Shown here piece after piece: positions 19,701-27,304 of a DNA stretch of 64,000 nucleotides (its first letter is position 1; each line of letters starts with the position of its first letter). The stretch spans positions 13,468-77,467 of the forward strand of contig JBBIJO010000011.1 of assembly GCA_037445895.1 (NCBI GenBank), given 5' to 3'. The notes beneath the pieces are model-generated. The model was not told the origin of the DNA. It saw nothing but the letters and a program-made list of their open reading frames with translations, and made no database searches. The DNA comes from JBBIJO01 sp037445895 (GTDB lineage: Bacteria > Bacteroidota > Ignavibacteria > Kapaibacteriales > UBA2268). A program made the position numbers and the translations under genes.

Positions 19701-20273
19701 AAAGGGGGAACTTCGAGTTTTATGCAAGGATTACAACAAATTGCTTCTGCACAGCAAACCATTAATCAAATGACTCAACAGTTGTCGGCTAATCAAGGGA
19801 ACCTTTCACTCGAACAACAAGCCCAACTTGCACGAATTGTTGCAGAACAAGGAAAAGCACAAAAAGCACTCGAAGATTTAAATAACGAACGGAAAAATCT
19901 TCCTCAGCAAGACAAGAGGATTCTTGGTTCGATGGAAAAGATTCTTCAAGAAATGCAAGAAGTTATATCGGAATTAAAAAATGGGCAAATTACTCCCGAA
20001 ACACTTAAAAAACAGGATAGAATACTTTCCCGACTACTAAATGCTACTAAATCGATTTATGAAAGGGATTTCGAGGAAAGGCGAGAGTCGACCCCGGGGA
20101 AAGAAATTTCCAAAACTTCGCCCGTTGAAATAAATCCACAAGTTCTTAATAAAAAAACTTTCGAACAAATCCTCGATGAACTCAAACAAAACTATACCAA
20201 GGACTACGAGGAATTGATTCGAAAATACTTTCTTATTTTGCAAAACTCTAATTTATTCCCAACCACATATTAA
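16785..20273 (+). CDS. DUF4175-like large membrane and coiled-coil protein
   Basis: 1162 residues: two membrane helices (about 24-46 and 58-82), a third at about 168-190, an Ig-like beta region (about 195-530), then a very long Gln/Asn/Lys-rich coiled coil (about 540-1110) and a small C-terminal domain. The layout matches DUF4175 proteins of the FCB group. The extracytoplasmic part probably spans the periplasm. A Gly-rich break (NPGGMGQNGKGG) occurs near residue 970. It starts six bases after the DUF4159 gene, which supports a joint envelope role. The biochemical function is unknown. Confidence 0.75.
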   Translation: MDIIQPKYRELITNLRKIKTLKLTYSILIALFNALAFTMTIAIILTLLELLLQGDKAFRASLFFLLLLSFASSFTFFALPFIRTIFLPKYNISLDGLAFEIGSFYPEIKDRLSNSIQLMQESEHLRGISTGFIHKAFESAYEDSIGKDFSVVLDKRNLKLSAIRFLISLIVFVFLLIASSGFSFAFYRIVNFNKSFIPPAPFSLKIHPKYATAKRGENVQIEVKAYGTPPQNIYLKIKELQQQDYETIPLSLDSGNIYKFELLFVKNSVKFFAEADWITEKVLSDIGEIIVIEPPLVESISGRVILPSYTNKPAIAFTEQNADINALIGSQIQLNINTNKKIRNARIVLAKEYLADSIEGKQSDTIEYRMNVDGQKASGNFPAQFTGTYYIEVQDYDGLNNENPLKYKIVISKDNYPEIKLLEPQTDVTISENAILPMMIFISDDYGLSSLKLYYRLSASEYAAPWEKFSTISIPFPNNNQTEIQVPFIWDLNKLNISPSDEYEFFVEVADNDRVSGPKASRSQSLRLKLPSLDEVLKETSASQQSISKELDKTLKQANEIKQEMEEIQRELQRKPNTSQLEWSEKKKVENLMNKQKELTNKLSDIHNNLEELTRKMTENNLLSPETLQKYMELQKLLQEVNTPELRQLQKQLEQALQKLSPEDIKNALQNFKFDEQQFRKNLERTIKLLKRLQAEQKTDALLKRAEELHRKQEELQQQTQNSNSKDQNLQKELAERQRQLQNEISNLNEELQDLKKLMEEIGKDMPTNELNEAQSELSPQETNQDMQDAKNSLQSGNFNKASQSQQKAKNRLSKFAQQMKKVKDEMNSRTIKEAIKKLQKSLNDVLTLSKEQGQIKKQTQQSDANSTKMPELARQQSNLTDALMNVANSLFELSQKTFSVTPEMARSLGEALESMQQATEDLANRKINNAMNSEGQAIQSLNNAAMQIQSMLASMQGQGSCDNPGGMGQNGKGGTSSFMQGLQQIASAQQTINQMTQQLSANQGNLSLEQQAQLARIVAEQGKAQKALEDLNNERKNLPQQDKRILGSMEKILQEMQEVISELKNGQITPETLKKQDRILSRLLNATKSIYERDFEERRESTPGKEISKTSPVEINPQVLNKKTFEQILDELKQNYTKDYEELIRKYFLILQNSNLFPTTY

Positions 20274-20276
20274 GCG

Positions 20277-21002
20277 ATGTTTGTCCTTTCAAAAGAGAAT
20301 TTCGAACAATTAAATTTTCAGAGCGAAAATATCGCCGATAAACTAGATGCGGTTCTAATCGACAAACCAAAAAGCTGGACATCCTTCGATGTTGTCGCTA
20401 AGATAAGAAACTTATTTCAAGCGATGAAAGTAGGCCATAGCGGAACACTCGACCCTTTTGCAACAGGATTGTTGATTATCCTTTTTAACAAAGCTACAAA
20501 ACTCCAAAGTGAATTCCAAAATTTAGATAAAACATATATTGCTACCATTAAATTTGGCTGGACAACTAGGACTTTCGACCCAACAGCCGAAGAAGAAAAT
20601 CCAAAAAGTATATCCCATTTAAATCCCAATATAATAACGAAAACTATTCTGGAATTTATTGGTGAATACGAACAAATTCCTCCAATGTTTTCTGCTAAAA
20701 AAGTTCAAGGTGAAAGACTCTACAAACTCGCACGAAACAACATCAAAGTAAAACTAAACCCGAATAAAGCAACTATTTACGATATAAAAATCGAAAAAAT
20801 TTTGCTACCATTTACTACTTTCGAAGTCAAATGTTCCAAAGGAACCTATATCCGTTCTCTCGCAAACGATATTGGACAAACATTAGGAACGGGAGCTTAT
20901 CTTTCGGAACTTCGAAGAACAAGAATTGGGACTTTTTCGGTCGAGAATGCATTGAAAATTGAAGAATTAATCAGAATAACCCAAACACTGAAAAAGGTAT
21001 GA
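20277..21002 (+). CDS. truB: tRNA pseudouridine(55) synthase
   Basis: Makes pseudouridine 55 in the T loop of tRNAs. Motifs: KSWTSFDVVAKIR, then VGHSGTLDPFATGLL with the catalytic Asp59, the IPPMFSAKKVQGERLYKLAR block, and CSKGTYIRSLANDIG. 241 residues is the shorter form without a long PUA extension. It starts three bases after the DUF4175 stop; ribF follows with one base between. Confidence 0.95.
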   Translation: MFVLSKENFEQLNFQSENIADKLDAVLIDKPKSWTSFDVVAKIRNLFQAMKVGHSGTLDPFATGLLIILFNKATKLQSEFQNLDKTYIATIKFGWTTRTFDPTAEEENPKSISHLNPNIITKTILEFIGEYEQIPPMFSAKKVQGERLYKLARNNIKVKLNPNKATIYDIKIEKILLPFTTFEVKCSKGTYIRSLANDIGQTLGTGAYLSELRRTRIGTFSVENALKIEELIRITQTLKKV

Positions 21003-21003
21003 A

Positions 21004-21966
21004 ATGAAAGTATATCGAAGTTTCAACCAAATTGAGCACTCGAAAAATCACATCGTTACGGTAGGAACGTTCGATGGTGTACATCTTGGACATCAAAAAA
21101 TTCTGCAGAAACTCAAAGAATATGCAAGCAAATATGGAGGTGAATCGCTTATCATAACTTTCGACCCTCATCCTCAGATTGTTTTGAAGAAAGAAAATCG
21201 CGAACCAATCAAACTGCTTACAACAATCGAAGAACGATTACAACTGTTTGCAAAGATGGAAATCGATAAAGTCCTTGTCGCACCTTTTACAAAAGAATTT
21301 TCCCAAACAACTGCTCAAGATTTCATCGAAAAATATCTTGTTGGAAAAGTGGGCTTACATTTGATTTTGCTCGGCCACGACCATCTTTTTGGAAAAAACC
21401 GCGAAGGAAACTTCGAACTAATAAATGAACTTGCCCGAAAATTAGGTTTCGAAGCCGAACGAGTCCCAGCATATATCCTCGAAGAAATTGTGGTTTCGAG
21501 CACAAAAATTCGGAATGCTTTACTCGCTAACAAAATTGAATTAGCAAATAAACTTTTAGGATACGATTATTTTATTCACGGCAAAGTGGTTCAAGGCGAT
21601 GGGCGTGGAGCTAAGCTAGGTTTCCCAACAGCAAATATAAAGTTCGACGACGCCAACAAACTAGTTCCTTCCAATGGTGTTTTTCTTGTTTATTCGGAGT
21701 TTGCGGGACGAAAATACTACGGAATGGCAAATATTGGGATACGACCCACGTTCTATACAGATTATCCTAAAACACTCGAGGTTTATTACTTCGATCTCAA
21801 TCAAAATTTATATGGAATTAATTTATCTGTACACTTTTTAAAATTTATACGATATGAACAAAAATTCGATTCAATCGATGGACTTCTACGTCAACTCGAC
21901 CACGACAAAGAGACTTGCTTAGAAATAATTAATCAATCTCAATTTTATAATAAAAAAATTTCTTAA
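21004..21966 (+). CDS. ribF: Bifunctional riboflavin kinase / FAD synthetase
   Basis: Converts riboflavin to FMN and FAD. The nucleotidyltransferase half starts with VGTFDGVHLGHQKIL (about residues 20-34) and has FDPHPQ and SSTKIRNALL; the kinase half has GRGAKLGFPTANI and NIGIRPTF. 320 residues is full length. The ribosome site AAAAAGG lies within the end of truB. The order truB-ribF-rpsO is a common bacterial one. Confidence 0.96.
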   Translation: MKVYRSFNQIEHSKNHIVTVGTFDGVHLGHQKILQKLKEYASKYGGESLIITFDPHPQIVLKKENREPIKLLTTIEERLQLFAKMEIDKVLVAPFTKEFSQTTAQDFIEKYLVGKVGLHLILLGHDHLFGKNREGNFELINELARKLGFEAERVPAYILEEIVVSSTKIRNALLANKIELANKLLGYDYFIHGKVVQGDGRGAKLGFPTANIKFDDANKLVPSNGVFLVYSEFAGRKYYGMANIGIRPTFYTDYPKTLEVYYFDLNQNLYGINLSVHFLKFIRYEQKFDSIDGLLRQLDHDKETCLEIINQSQFYNKKIS

Positions 21967-21971
21967 ATTTG
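21964..21971 (+). promoter_or_regulatory. Possible -7 element for rpsO
   Basis: TAAATTTG fits TAnnTTTG and overlaps the ribF stop codon, 22 bases before the chosen rpsO start. It would give a leader of roughly 15 bases with the GGAG site. No -33 partner is evident, so this is weak. Confidence 0.25.
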
Positions 21972-21993
21972 TAGTTCTTTTATGGAGCAAAAT

Positions 21994-22260
21994 ATGATTT
22001 TACGAGAACAAAAGGCAGAATTAATCAACAAATATGGTGGAAGCCCAACGAATACGGGTCTTTCCGAAGTTCAAATTGCATTACTTACCGCAAGAATCCA
22101 AGACATCACACACCATTTAAATACTCATAAAAAGGATTTCCATTCTCGCCGCGGTCTGATTAAGCTTGTAAACAAAAGGAAACGCTTACTTGGTTACCTG
22201 GCTAAAAAAGATATTGGTCGATACCGCGAGATTCTTAACGCTTTATCTTTGAGAAAATAA
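21994..22260 (+). CDS. rpsO: 30S ribosomal protein S15
   Basis: Small-subunit protein binding 16S rRNA at the central domain junction. The family text is clear: GGSPTNTGLSEVQIALLTARI, THHLNTHKKDFHSRRGL and KRKRLLGYL. ATG 21994 is preferred to ATG 21982 because GGAG at 21984-21987 lies six bases before it and gives the canonical 88 residues. A hairpin terminator separates it from pnp. Confidence 0.97.
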   Translation: MILREQKAELINKYGGSPTNTGLSEVQIALLTARIQDITHHLNTHKKDFHSRRGLIKLVNKRKRLLGYLAKKDIGRYREILNALSLRK

Positions 22261-22282
22261 TGATTGAGATAGATTTTCTTTC

Positions 22283-22318
22283 AAAAAGCGGTTTTTGCAA
22301 TAATTAAACCGCTTTTTT
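22283..22318 (+). terminator. Intrinsic terminator between rpsO and pnp
   Basis: A 12-base stem AAAAAGCGGTTT / AAACCGCTTTTT with an 11-base loop, ending in a T-run. It begins 23 bases after the rpsO stop and could attenuate transcription into pnp. Confidence 0.8.
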
Positions 22319-22352
22319 CGTTACTTAAAATTAAATTAATGGTTCAAAAATT

Positions 22353-24548
22353 ATGAATAACAACAAACCTGAAAGCACCATTATCTGTGTAGATTTCGAC
22401 GGGAATGAGTACTCGCTCGAATCGGGTAAATACGCGAAGTTTGCTAATGGATCAGTAATGGTGAAATGTGGCGAAACAATGGTGCTCGTAACTGCTGTTG
22501 CTTCGGATACCGAAAGAACAGATATCGACTTTTTACCACTTCAAGTTGAATATCGTGAAAAAAGTTCTTCCGCTGGTAAAATTCCCGGAGGATTCCTTAA
22601 ACGAGAAGGTAAGCCAACCGACCGCGAGATTCTTTCCGCTCGTCTGATAGATAGGCCAATTAGGCCGTTAATCCCGAAATCGTGGCGATTCGAAACCCAA
22701 ATCATTGCAACAGTTTTTTCAACGCAGCCTGAAATCGACCCCGACACCCTTGCTATGGTTGGAGCTTCCGCCGCTCTTATGATTTCGGACATTCCTTTTG
22801 CCGGTCCCGTTTCGGAAGTTCGCGTTGGCAGAATTAACGGAAATTTCAAAATTAATCCGTCGTTCGAAGAACTTAAAACCTCCGATATGGATTTAACAAT
22901 TGCTGGAACCGATACATCTATTGTTATGGTAGAAGGGGAAGCAAAAGAAATTTCGGAAGAGGATTTTCTCGATGCTCTTTCTTACGCTCACGAATGGATT
23001 AGGATACTCAATAATATGCAGAGGGAATTAGTTGAAAAAGTTGGTAAACTCAAACGTGAATTTTCGGAGATAGCCTATCCCCAAGAATTAATCGAACTTG
23101 TTGAATCAACCGTTGCCCAAGAACTTCAAGAATATATTCATACCATAACAACGAAAAAAGAACGGAAAGAATGGCGCGACCGTCTTCTGCAAAAAGCTTT
23201 AGAACTTGCTGTAGCCAAATTTAATGAAAAAGAAGAATATACTGAATTCAACTTCGAAGGAGCAATTTCCAACATAATTAACGAAATGGAAAAGAAAGCA
23301 ATGCGCGAAATGATTTTAAACGAAAATCGAAGGCTCGATGGTCGTGGGTTGAAAGACATTCGCCCTATTTATTGTGAAGTTGGTTTGCTTCCTCGAGCAC
23401 ATGGTTCATCTTTATTTACTCGTGGCGAAACTCAGGCGCTTTGCACTACTACCCTTGGAACAAAAGACGACGAGCAAATATTCGATGGAATCTTTCCATT
23501 TTATACATCAAGATTTATGTTGCATTACAATTTCCCGCCATTTTCAACAGGCGAAGTAGGCCGCCTTACGGGTGTTAGCCGTCGCGAAGTTGGACATGGG
23601 AATCTTGCCGAACGCGCTTTAAAAAATATGATTCCAACTCAGGACGTATTTCCTTACACAATCCGCGTTGTTTCGGATATTCTGGAATCCAACGGTTCTT
23701 CTTCGATGGCAACAGTATGTGCTGGCACTCTTTCACTTCTCGATGCAGGAGTCCCGATAAAAAAAGCAGTTGCCGGAATAGCAATGGGTTTAATAAAAGA
23801 AGACGATAGAATAGCCATATTAACAGATATTCTCGGCGACGAAGACCACCTTGGTGATATGGATTTCAAGGTCGCGGGAACAAGCGACGGAATAACTGCT
23901 TGCCAAATGGATATAAAAATCGAAGGACTTTCGATTGATATAATGCGAACTGCTTTGGAACAAGCTCGGCAAGCTCGTTTATTTATTCTCGAGAGAATGA
24001 ATGAATTAATCTCGAAACCAAGAGGAGATTTATCTCCTTATGCCCCAAGGTTTATTTCAATCAAAATACCCACCGATGCAATTGGATTGGTCATTGGAAC
24101 AGGAGGTGAAACAATCCGAACAATCACAAAGGAGACTAATACATCTATTTTTATCGAAGAGGATGGAACTGTGCAAATTGCTTCTGCCTCAAAGGAAGAT
24201 AGTTTAAATGCCGCTAAAATGATTGAAAATCTTATCCGTAAACCAGAAGTTGGCGACGTTTATGTTGGCGAAGTTAAAGAGATTCGCGAAGGTTTAGGTG
24301 CATTCGTAGAATTTTTACCACGAAAAACAGGATTGCTCCATATTTCAAATATCGATTACCAACGCATCTCTAAAGTTTCTGATGTTCTCAACGTTGGAGA
24401 TAAAATTGATGTTAAGCTAGTCGAAATCACAAACGACGGTAAATTTAAGTTAAGCAGAAAGGCATTGTTACCAAAACCGCAACACACAACGCATCAGGAA
24501 ACTTCCACTCAACGACCAATGCAGGCAAAAACAGGAGTAAATAAATGA
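22353..24548 (+). CDS. pnp: Polyribonucleotide nucleotidyltransferase (PNPase)
   Basis: 3'-5' phosphorolytic exoribonuclease of the RNA degradosome. Two RNase PH domains (first with PLQVEYREK and REILSARLIDRPIRPL, second with GRRLDGR-type text and RGETQALCTTTLG, SNGSSSMATVCAG, catalytic region LGDEDHLGDMDFKVAG), a KH domain (IPTDAIGLVIGTGGETIR, about residue 575) and a C-terminal S1 domain (GEVKEIREGLGAFVEFLP). 731 residues, complete. Shares the conserved rpsO-pnp order. Confidence 0.97.
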   Translation: MNNNKPESTIICVDFDGNEYSLESGKYAKFANGSVMVKCGETMVLVTAVASDTERTDIDFLPLQVEYREKSSSAGKIPGGFLKREGKPTDREILSARLIDRPIRPLIPKSWRFETQIIATVFSTQPEIDPDTLAMVGASAALMISDIPFAGPVSEVRVGRINGNFKINPSFEELKTSDMDLTIAGTDTSIVMVEGEAKEISEEDFLDALSYAHEWIRILNNMQRELVEKVGKLKREFSEIAYPQELIELVESTVAQELQEYIHTITTKKERKEWRDRLLQKALELAVAKFNEKEEYTEFNFEGAISNIINEMEKKAMREMILNENRRLDGRGLKDIRPIYCEVGLLPRAHGSSLFTRGETQALCTTTLGTKDDEQIFDGIFPFYTSRFMLHYNFPPFSTGEVGRLTGVSRREVGHGNLAERALKNMIPTQDVFPYTIRVVSDILESNGSSSMATVCAGTLSLLDAGVPIKKAVAGIAMGLIKEDDRIAILTDILGDEDHLGDMDFKVAGTSDGITACQMDIKIEGLSIDIMRTALEQARQARLFILERMNELISKPRGDLSPYAPRFISIKIPTDAIGLVIGTGGETIRTITKETNTSIFIEEDGTVQIASASKEDSLNAAKMIENLIRKPEVGDVYVGEVKEIREGLGAFVEFLPRKTGLLHISNIDYQRISKVSDVLNVGDKIDVKLVEITNDGKFKLSRKALLPKPQHTTHQETSTQRPMQAKTGVNK

Positions 24549-24565
24549 TATTGATTTTTGAATTT

Positions 24566-24637
24566 GGCGCATTCGTCTAGTGGTTAGGACACGGCCCTCT
24601 CAAGGCCGCGGCAGGGGTTCGAGTCCCCTATGCGCTA
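24566..24637 (+). tRNA. tRNA-Glu (anticodon CTC)
   Basis: A full cloverleaf: acceptor arms GGCGCAT / ATGCGCT with a G-T first pair, D arm TCTAGTGGTTAGGA, anticodon stem CGGCC / GGCCG with loop CTCTCAA giving CTC at 24599-24601, and a T arm around GGTTCGAGTCC. The discriminator is A; CCA is not encoded. It lies 17 bases after pnp, with a near-match -7 element (GATTTTTG) six bases upstream of it. Confidence 0.95.
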
Positions 24638-24898
24638 CTTGTTCTATTACGCTTTATAACGCATTTTTCTTTCTATTAAGTTGTTCGATATCACTTTCGT
24701 TGCGAACCTTAACAAAGAATAAAGACGTTTCCGTTACTTATCGTTTATAGTGTTATTACTTTTTCCCAAATGATACCATACGATACAATGAAAATAGAAA
24801 CATTAGGAGATTTCTCCGTAAAAACAAAAAAGCAAATTTTTAGCTACTTTCTATAAAAATTATTAACTTGCTAAATATCTTTAGGAGTTATATCTATT

Positions 24899-25255
24899 AT
24901 GGAATCCAAAGCCCAAAACATTTACACTATGGACAGTTATAAGTTCAATCAGTTCACAGAATTTTTCGAGACTTTATTTGAAAACAAATTCCTTAAAATA
25001 GAAAAAATTATTTCCGAAGGTCATTCCTCGGAGCCGGATTTCTGGTTCGACCAGGAAACCTATGAATGGGTTATTCTTCTTCGAGGAAGGGCATGCCTTC
25101 GATTCAAAGACAAACCCGACCCAATCATATTAACCGAAGGTGATTATCTTCTGATAAAACCGCACGAAGCCCATCGTGTGGAATGGACAGCTCCAAACCA
25201 AAAAACAATATGGTTGGCTATTCACTTTGCAATTGTTGAACCTATTGACCAGTAA
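24899..25255 (+). CDS. Cupin domain protein
   Basis: A 118-residue single cupin barrel. EWVILLRGRACLRF corresponds to cupin motif 1 and LTEGDYLLIKPHEAHRVEW to motif 2. The HxH pair of motif 1 is not obvious, so metal binding is uncertain. AGGAG lies 11 bases before ATG. Its last 14 bases overlap the 3' end of the minus-strand gene at 25242. Ligand or substrate unknown. Confidence 0.8.
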   Translation: MESKAQNIYTMDSYKFNQFTEFFETLFENKFLKIEKIISEGHSSEPDFWFDQETYEWVILLRGRACLRFKDKPDPIILTEGDYLLIKPHEAHRVEWTAPNQKTIWLAIHFAIVEPIDQ

Positions 25256-25736
25256 GTCCAGGAAGCAATCGCTTGACAATAATAGGAACTGCTTCCATTA
25301 CATTTTCTTCGGACTTAAAAATATCACGAGCTTGATAATCTGGATAAGCAAGTTTAGTAGCAACATCATAAATATAAGCATTAATAAGGATTCTATCGGC
25401 TTTTCGATTAAACGTTCCGCTAATAACAACATCGGTTTTCATCATCTGGACAGCCTTCCAAATATCGGAAGGATATTGTGGATTCAAAGGATCGAGATTG
25501 AATTGACTAACAAGCATATCGATAGAATCCGATGGTATGATTGAATAATGCTTGCCTTCGGGATCCTTTTCTCGGAAAAGATTCGCAATACTGTCTTGTA
25601 ATTTGTAACTTATCACGTTTAGACTTAGGTCCCCATCCATATTTTGGAATGGCAACACTGCTACCCTAATTTGGCTATTAAGATGATAAAAAATAAATCC
25701 GAAGAAAGTGACAACAAAGAAAAAAACATTTTTCAT
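25242..25736 (-). CDS. Small secreted protein, CsgG/TolB-N-like
   Basis: 164 residues with a signal peptide (about 1-20). The mature start IRVAVLPFQNMDGD and later TDVVISGTFNRKADRILINAYIYDVAT resemble the alpha/beta fold shared by CsgG, FlgO and TolB N-terminal domains that act in the periplasm or outer membrane. This is a fold-level guess. AGAGGAA lies before ATG. It follows the Hpt gene by 11 bases on the same strand. Confidence 0.6.
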   Translation of the reverse strand: MKNVFFFVVTFFGFIFYHLNSQIRVAVLPFQNMDGDLSLNVISYKLQDSIANLFREKDPEGKHYSIIPSDSIDMLVSQFNLDPLNPQYPSDIWKAVQMMKTDVVISGTFNRKADRILINAYIYDVATKLAYPDYQARDIFKSEENVMEAVPIIVKRLLPGLTGQ

Positions 25737-25747
25737 TTCAAATTCCT

Positions 25748-26056
25748 CTATTGTTGAGAATTTGTTTCGAGATATTCTTTGACATCAAGGAATGCATTAC
25801 GAATTTTGGTTTCCATTTGCGAAGCATTAATCCAATCATTTTTCTTTGCATAATCCATCAACTCAATCCCAAGCTGTGCAATATTATCTAACCCAAATTG
25901 GAAACACGAACCTTTCAGAGTGTGTCCAAAACGATAGAGGTCTTCCGAAATTTTTGCCTCGATAAAGCCTTTAAACTTAGAATCTAAGTCGTGCAACCAA
26001 CTATCCACGAATTCCGGAAGGAGTTCCCGCACATAAGGATCATCCGAAAGTTTCAT
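25748..26056 (-). CDS. Hpt domain phosphotransfer protein
   Basis: A 102-residue four-helix protein with the phosphoacceptor motif FGHTLKGSCFQFG; His45 should carry the phosphate in a multistep phosphorelay. No histidine kinase or response regulator is close by, so it is an orphan Hpt. GAGG lies six bases before ATG. It begins only about 28 bases after the 3' end of RNase P RNA and may be read through from that promoter. Confidence 0.85.
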   Translation of the reverse strand: MKLSDDPYVRELLPEFVDSWLHDLDSKFKGFIEAKISEDLYRFGHTLKGSCFQFGLDNIAQLGIELMDYAKKNDWINASQMETKIRNAFLDVKEYLETNSQQ

Positions 26057-26084
26057 TTCAACCTCATTAAGTAATTAAATTTAA

Positions 26085-26545
26085 GAATCGTTTTTGATGA
26101 AAGAATTGTAAGCCGAATTCTGTCTGCATCCCGATAAGTATGGGATGGAGGCAACCATTTATCTGGGGGCATTGTTGCCAATACCCTCGAGCGGTCTACC
26201 CAAAAGCATTAATTCTAAAGAATTAACCGACGGAACAAATCGGCACTACAAATGTAGTATGCTTTCCTATTCGACCTTGCTCCACGCGGGGTTTACAAAG
26301 CCATTTCAGTCACCCGAAATGCTGGTAGGCTCTTACCCTACCGTTTCACCATCGCCTCCGTACCGCCTGCCGTAGCACGCTGGATTGGCAGTTTATTTTC
26401 TGTTGCACTTTCCGTTAGCTCGCTACCTACAAGTAGCTCGCTACCTCCCCGTTAGGAAGCGCGCTGTTCCCGGAGTTCGGACTTTCCTCGAAGGATAACT
26501 ACAAACCCTTCGCGGTTGCCCACTCTTCCATCAAAGAACGATTCC
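26085..26545 (-). ncRNA. rnpB: RNase P RNA (class A)
   Basis: The catalytic RNA that trims tRNA 5' ends. On the minus strand the 5' core GAGGAAAGTCCG is at 26478-26489, the conserved AGATAAATGGTTGCC is at 26152-26166, and the 3' signature ACAGAATTCGGCTTA lies near 26109-26123. The ends were set by helix P1: GAATCGTTCTTTGATG at the 5' end pairs with CATCAAAAACGATTC at the 3' end. A TAAATTTG element sits eight bases before the 5' end. Length about 461 bases. Confidence 0.95.
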
Positions 26546-26552
26546 ACTCATA

Positions 26553-26560
26553 CAAATTTA
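26553..26560 (-). promoter_or_regulatory. -7 promoter element of rnpB
   Basis: TAAATTTG (TAnnTTTG) lies about eight bases upstream of the P1-defined RNA 5' end, the spacing expected of a -7 box. A TTTG occurs 12 bases further upstream, shorter than the usual 19-21. Confidence 0.5.
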
Positions 26561-26571
26561 TGAATTTTTTT

Positions 26572-27300
26572 TCAAATGTAACTACTTTCAATTTCTAAAT
26601 CTTCGGGGTAAAGAATTCGCCCACAATTTTCACAAGTATATATCATATCTAAATCGTTCCTCAATTCAACTATCTTCTGTGGCGGAATATGGCTGAAACA
26701 ACCCGTGCAACTATTTCTCTTTACTTTCACTATTGCATCCTTATGCATAGTTCTTATTCTATGATAAAACTCTAAATTCTGGCGAGTGATTGCTTTAACA
26801 ATTTCGTTTCTCTTAGCTTTAATTTCATTCAATTCTTCGTTTTGATTTGTCGCTATCAATTCGTATTCCGCCTCAAGTTCATTCAATTCTTTCATCGCTT
26901 CTTCGGCTTCCTGTTTTTGCGTTTCGAGAACTTGTCGGAGATTCTCTTCTTTGATTGCTGCTTGTCTTAGTTCATCGGAAATACGTGCATATTCGCTACG
27001 TGAATGTTCAATTTCGCGCGTTATTGCGTCAAATTCCCTATTATTGCGAACAAGAAACTGCTGTTTCGAAAGTTTCTCCTCGCGAGTTTTTAATTCTTCG
27101 AGAGCCTTTGCTGAATTAATTTGGAACTCTTTCACTTCCTCGAGAATTTTCTGGGTTTCTTTGAACATTGAATTTCGCTCGGCATAAACTTCCTTCATCC
27201 TTTGTATTTGCTCGGGCAAGTCGCCATATTCCTCCTCGAGGTCGTCTTGTTTTTTATCGACTAAAGATAACGCCACAAGAAATTGCAGTTGGTGAACCAT
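26572..27300 (-). CDS. Coiled-coil protein with C4 zinc ribbon
   Basis: 242 residues: a long coiled coil (about 10-185) followed by a zinc ribbon with SCTGCFSHIPP and YTCENCGRILYP. This matches the DUF164/C4-type zinc-ribbon family (chlamydial CT398-like), whose members may interact with nucleic acid or secretion proteins; the function is not established. GGGAG lies before ATG. It starts four bases after the Nif3-like gene, a pairing seen in many bacteria. Confidence 0.85.
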   Translation of the reverse strand: MVHQLQFLVALSLVDKKQDDLEEEYGDLPEQIQRMKEVYAERNSMFKETQKILEEVKEFQINSAKALEELKTREEKLSKQQFLVRNNREFDAITREIEHSRSEYARISDELRQAAIKEENLRQVLETQKQEAEEAMKELNELEAEYELIATNQNEELNEIKAKRNEIVKAITRQNLEFYHRIRTMHKDAIVKVKRNSCTGCFSHIPPQKIVELRNDLDMIYTCENCGRILYPEDLEIESSYI

Positions 27301-27304
27301 ATTA

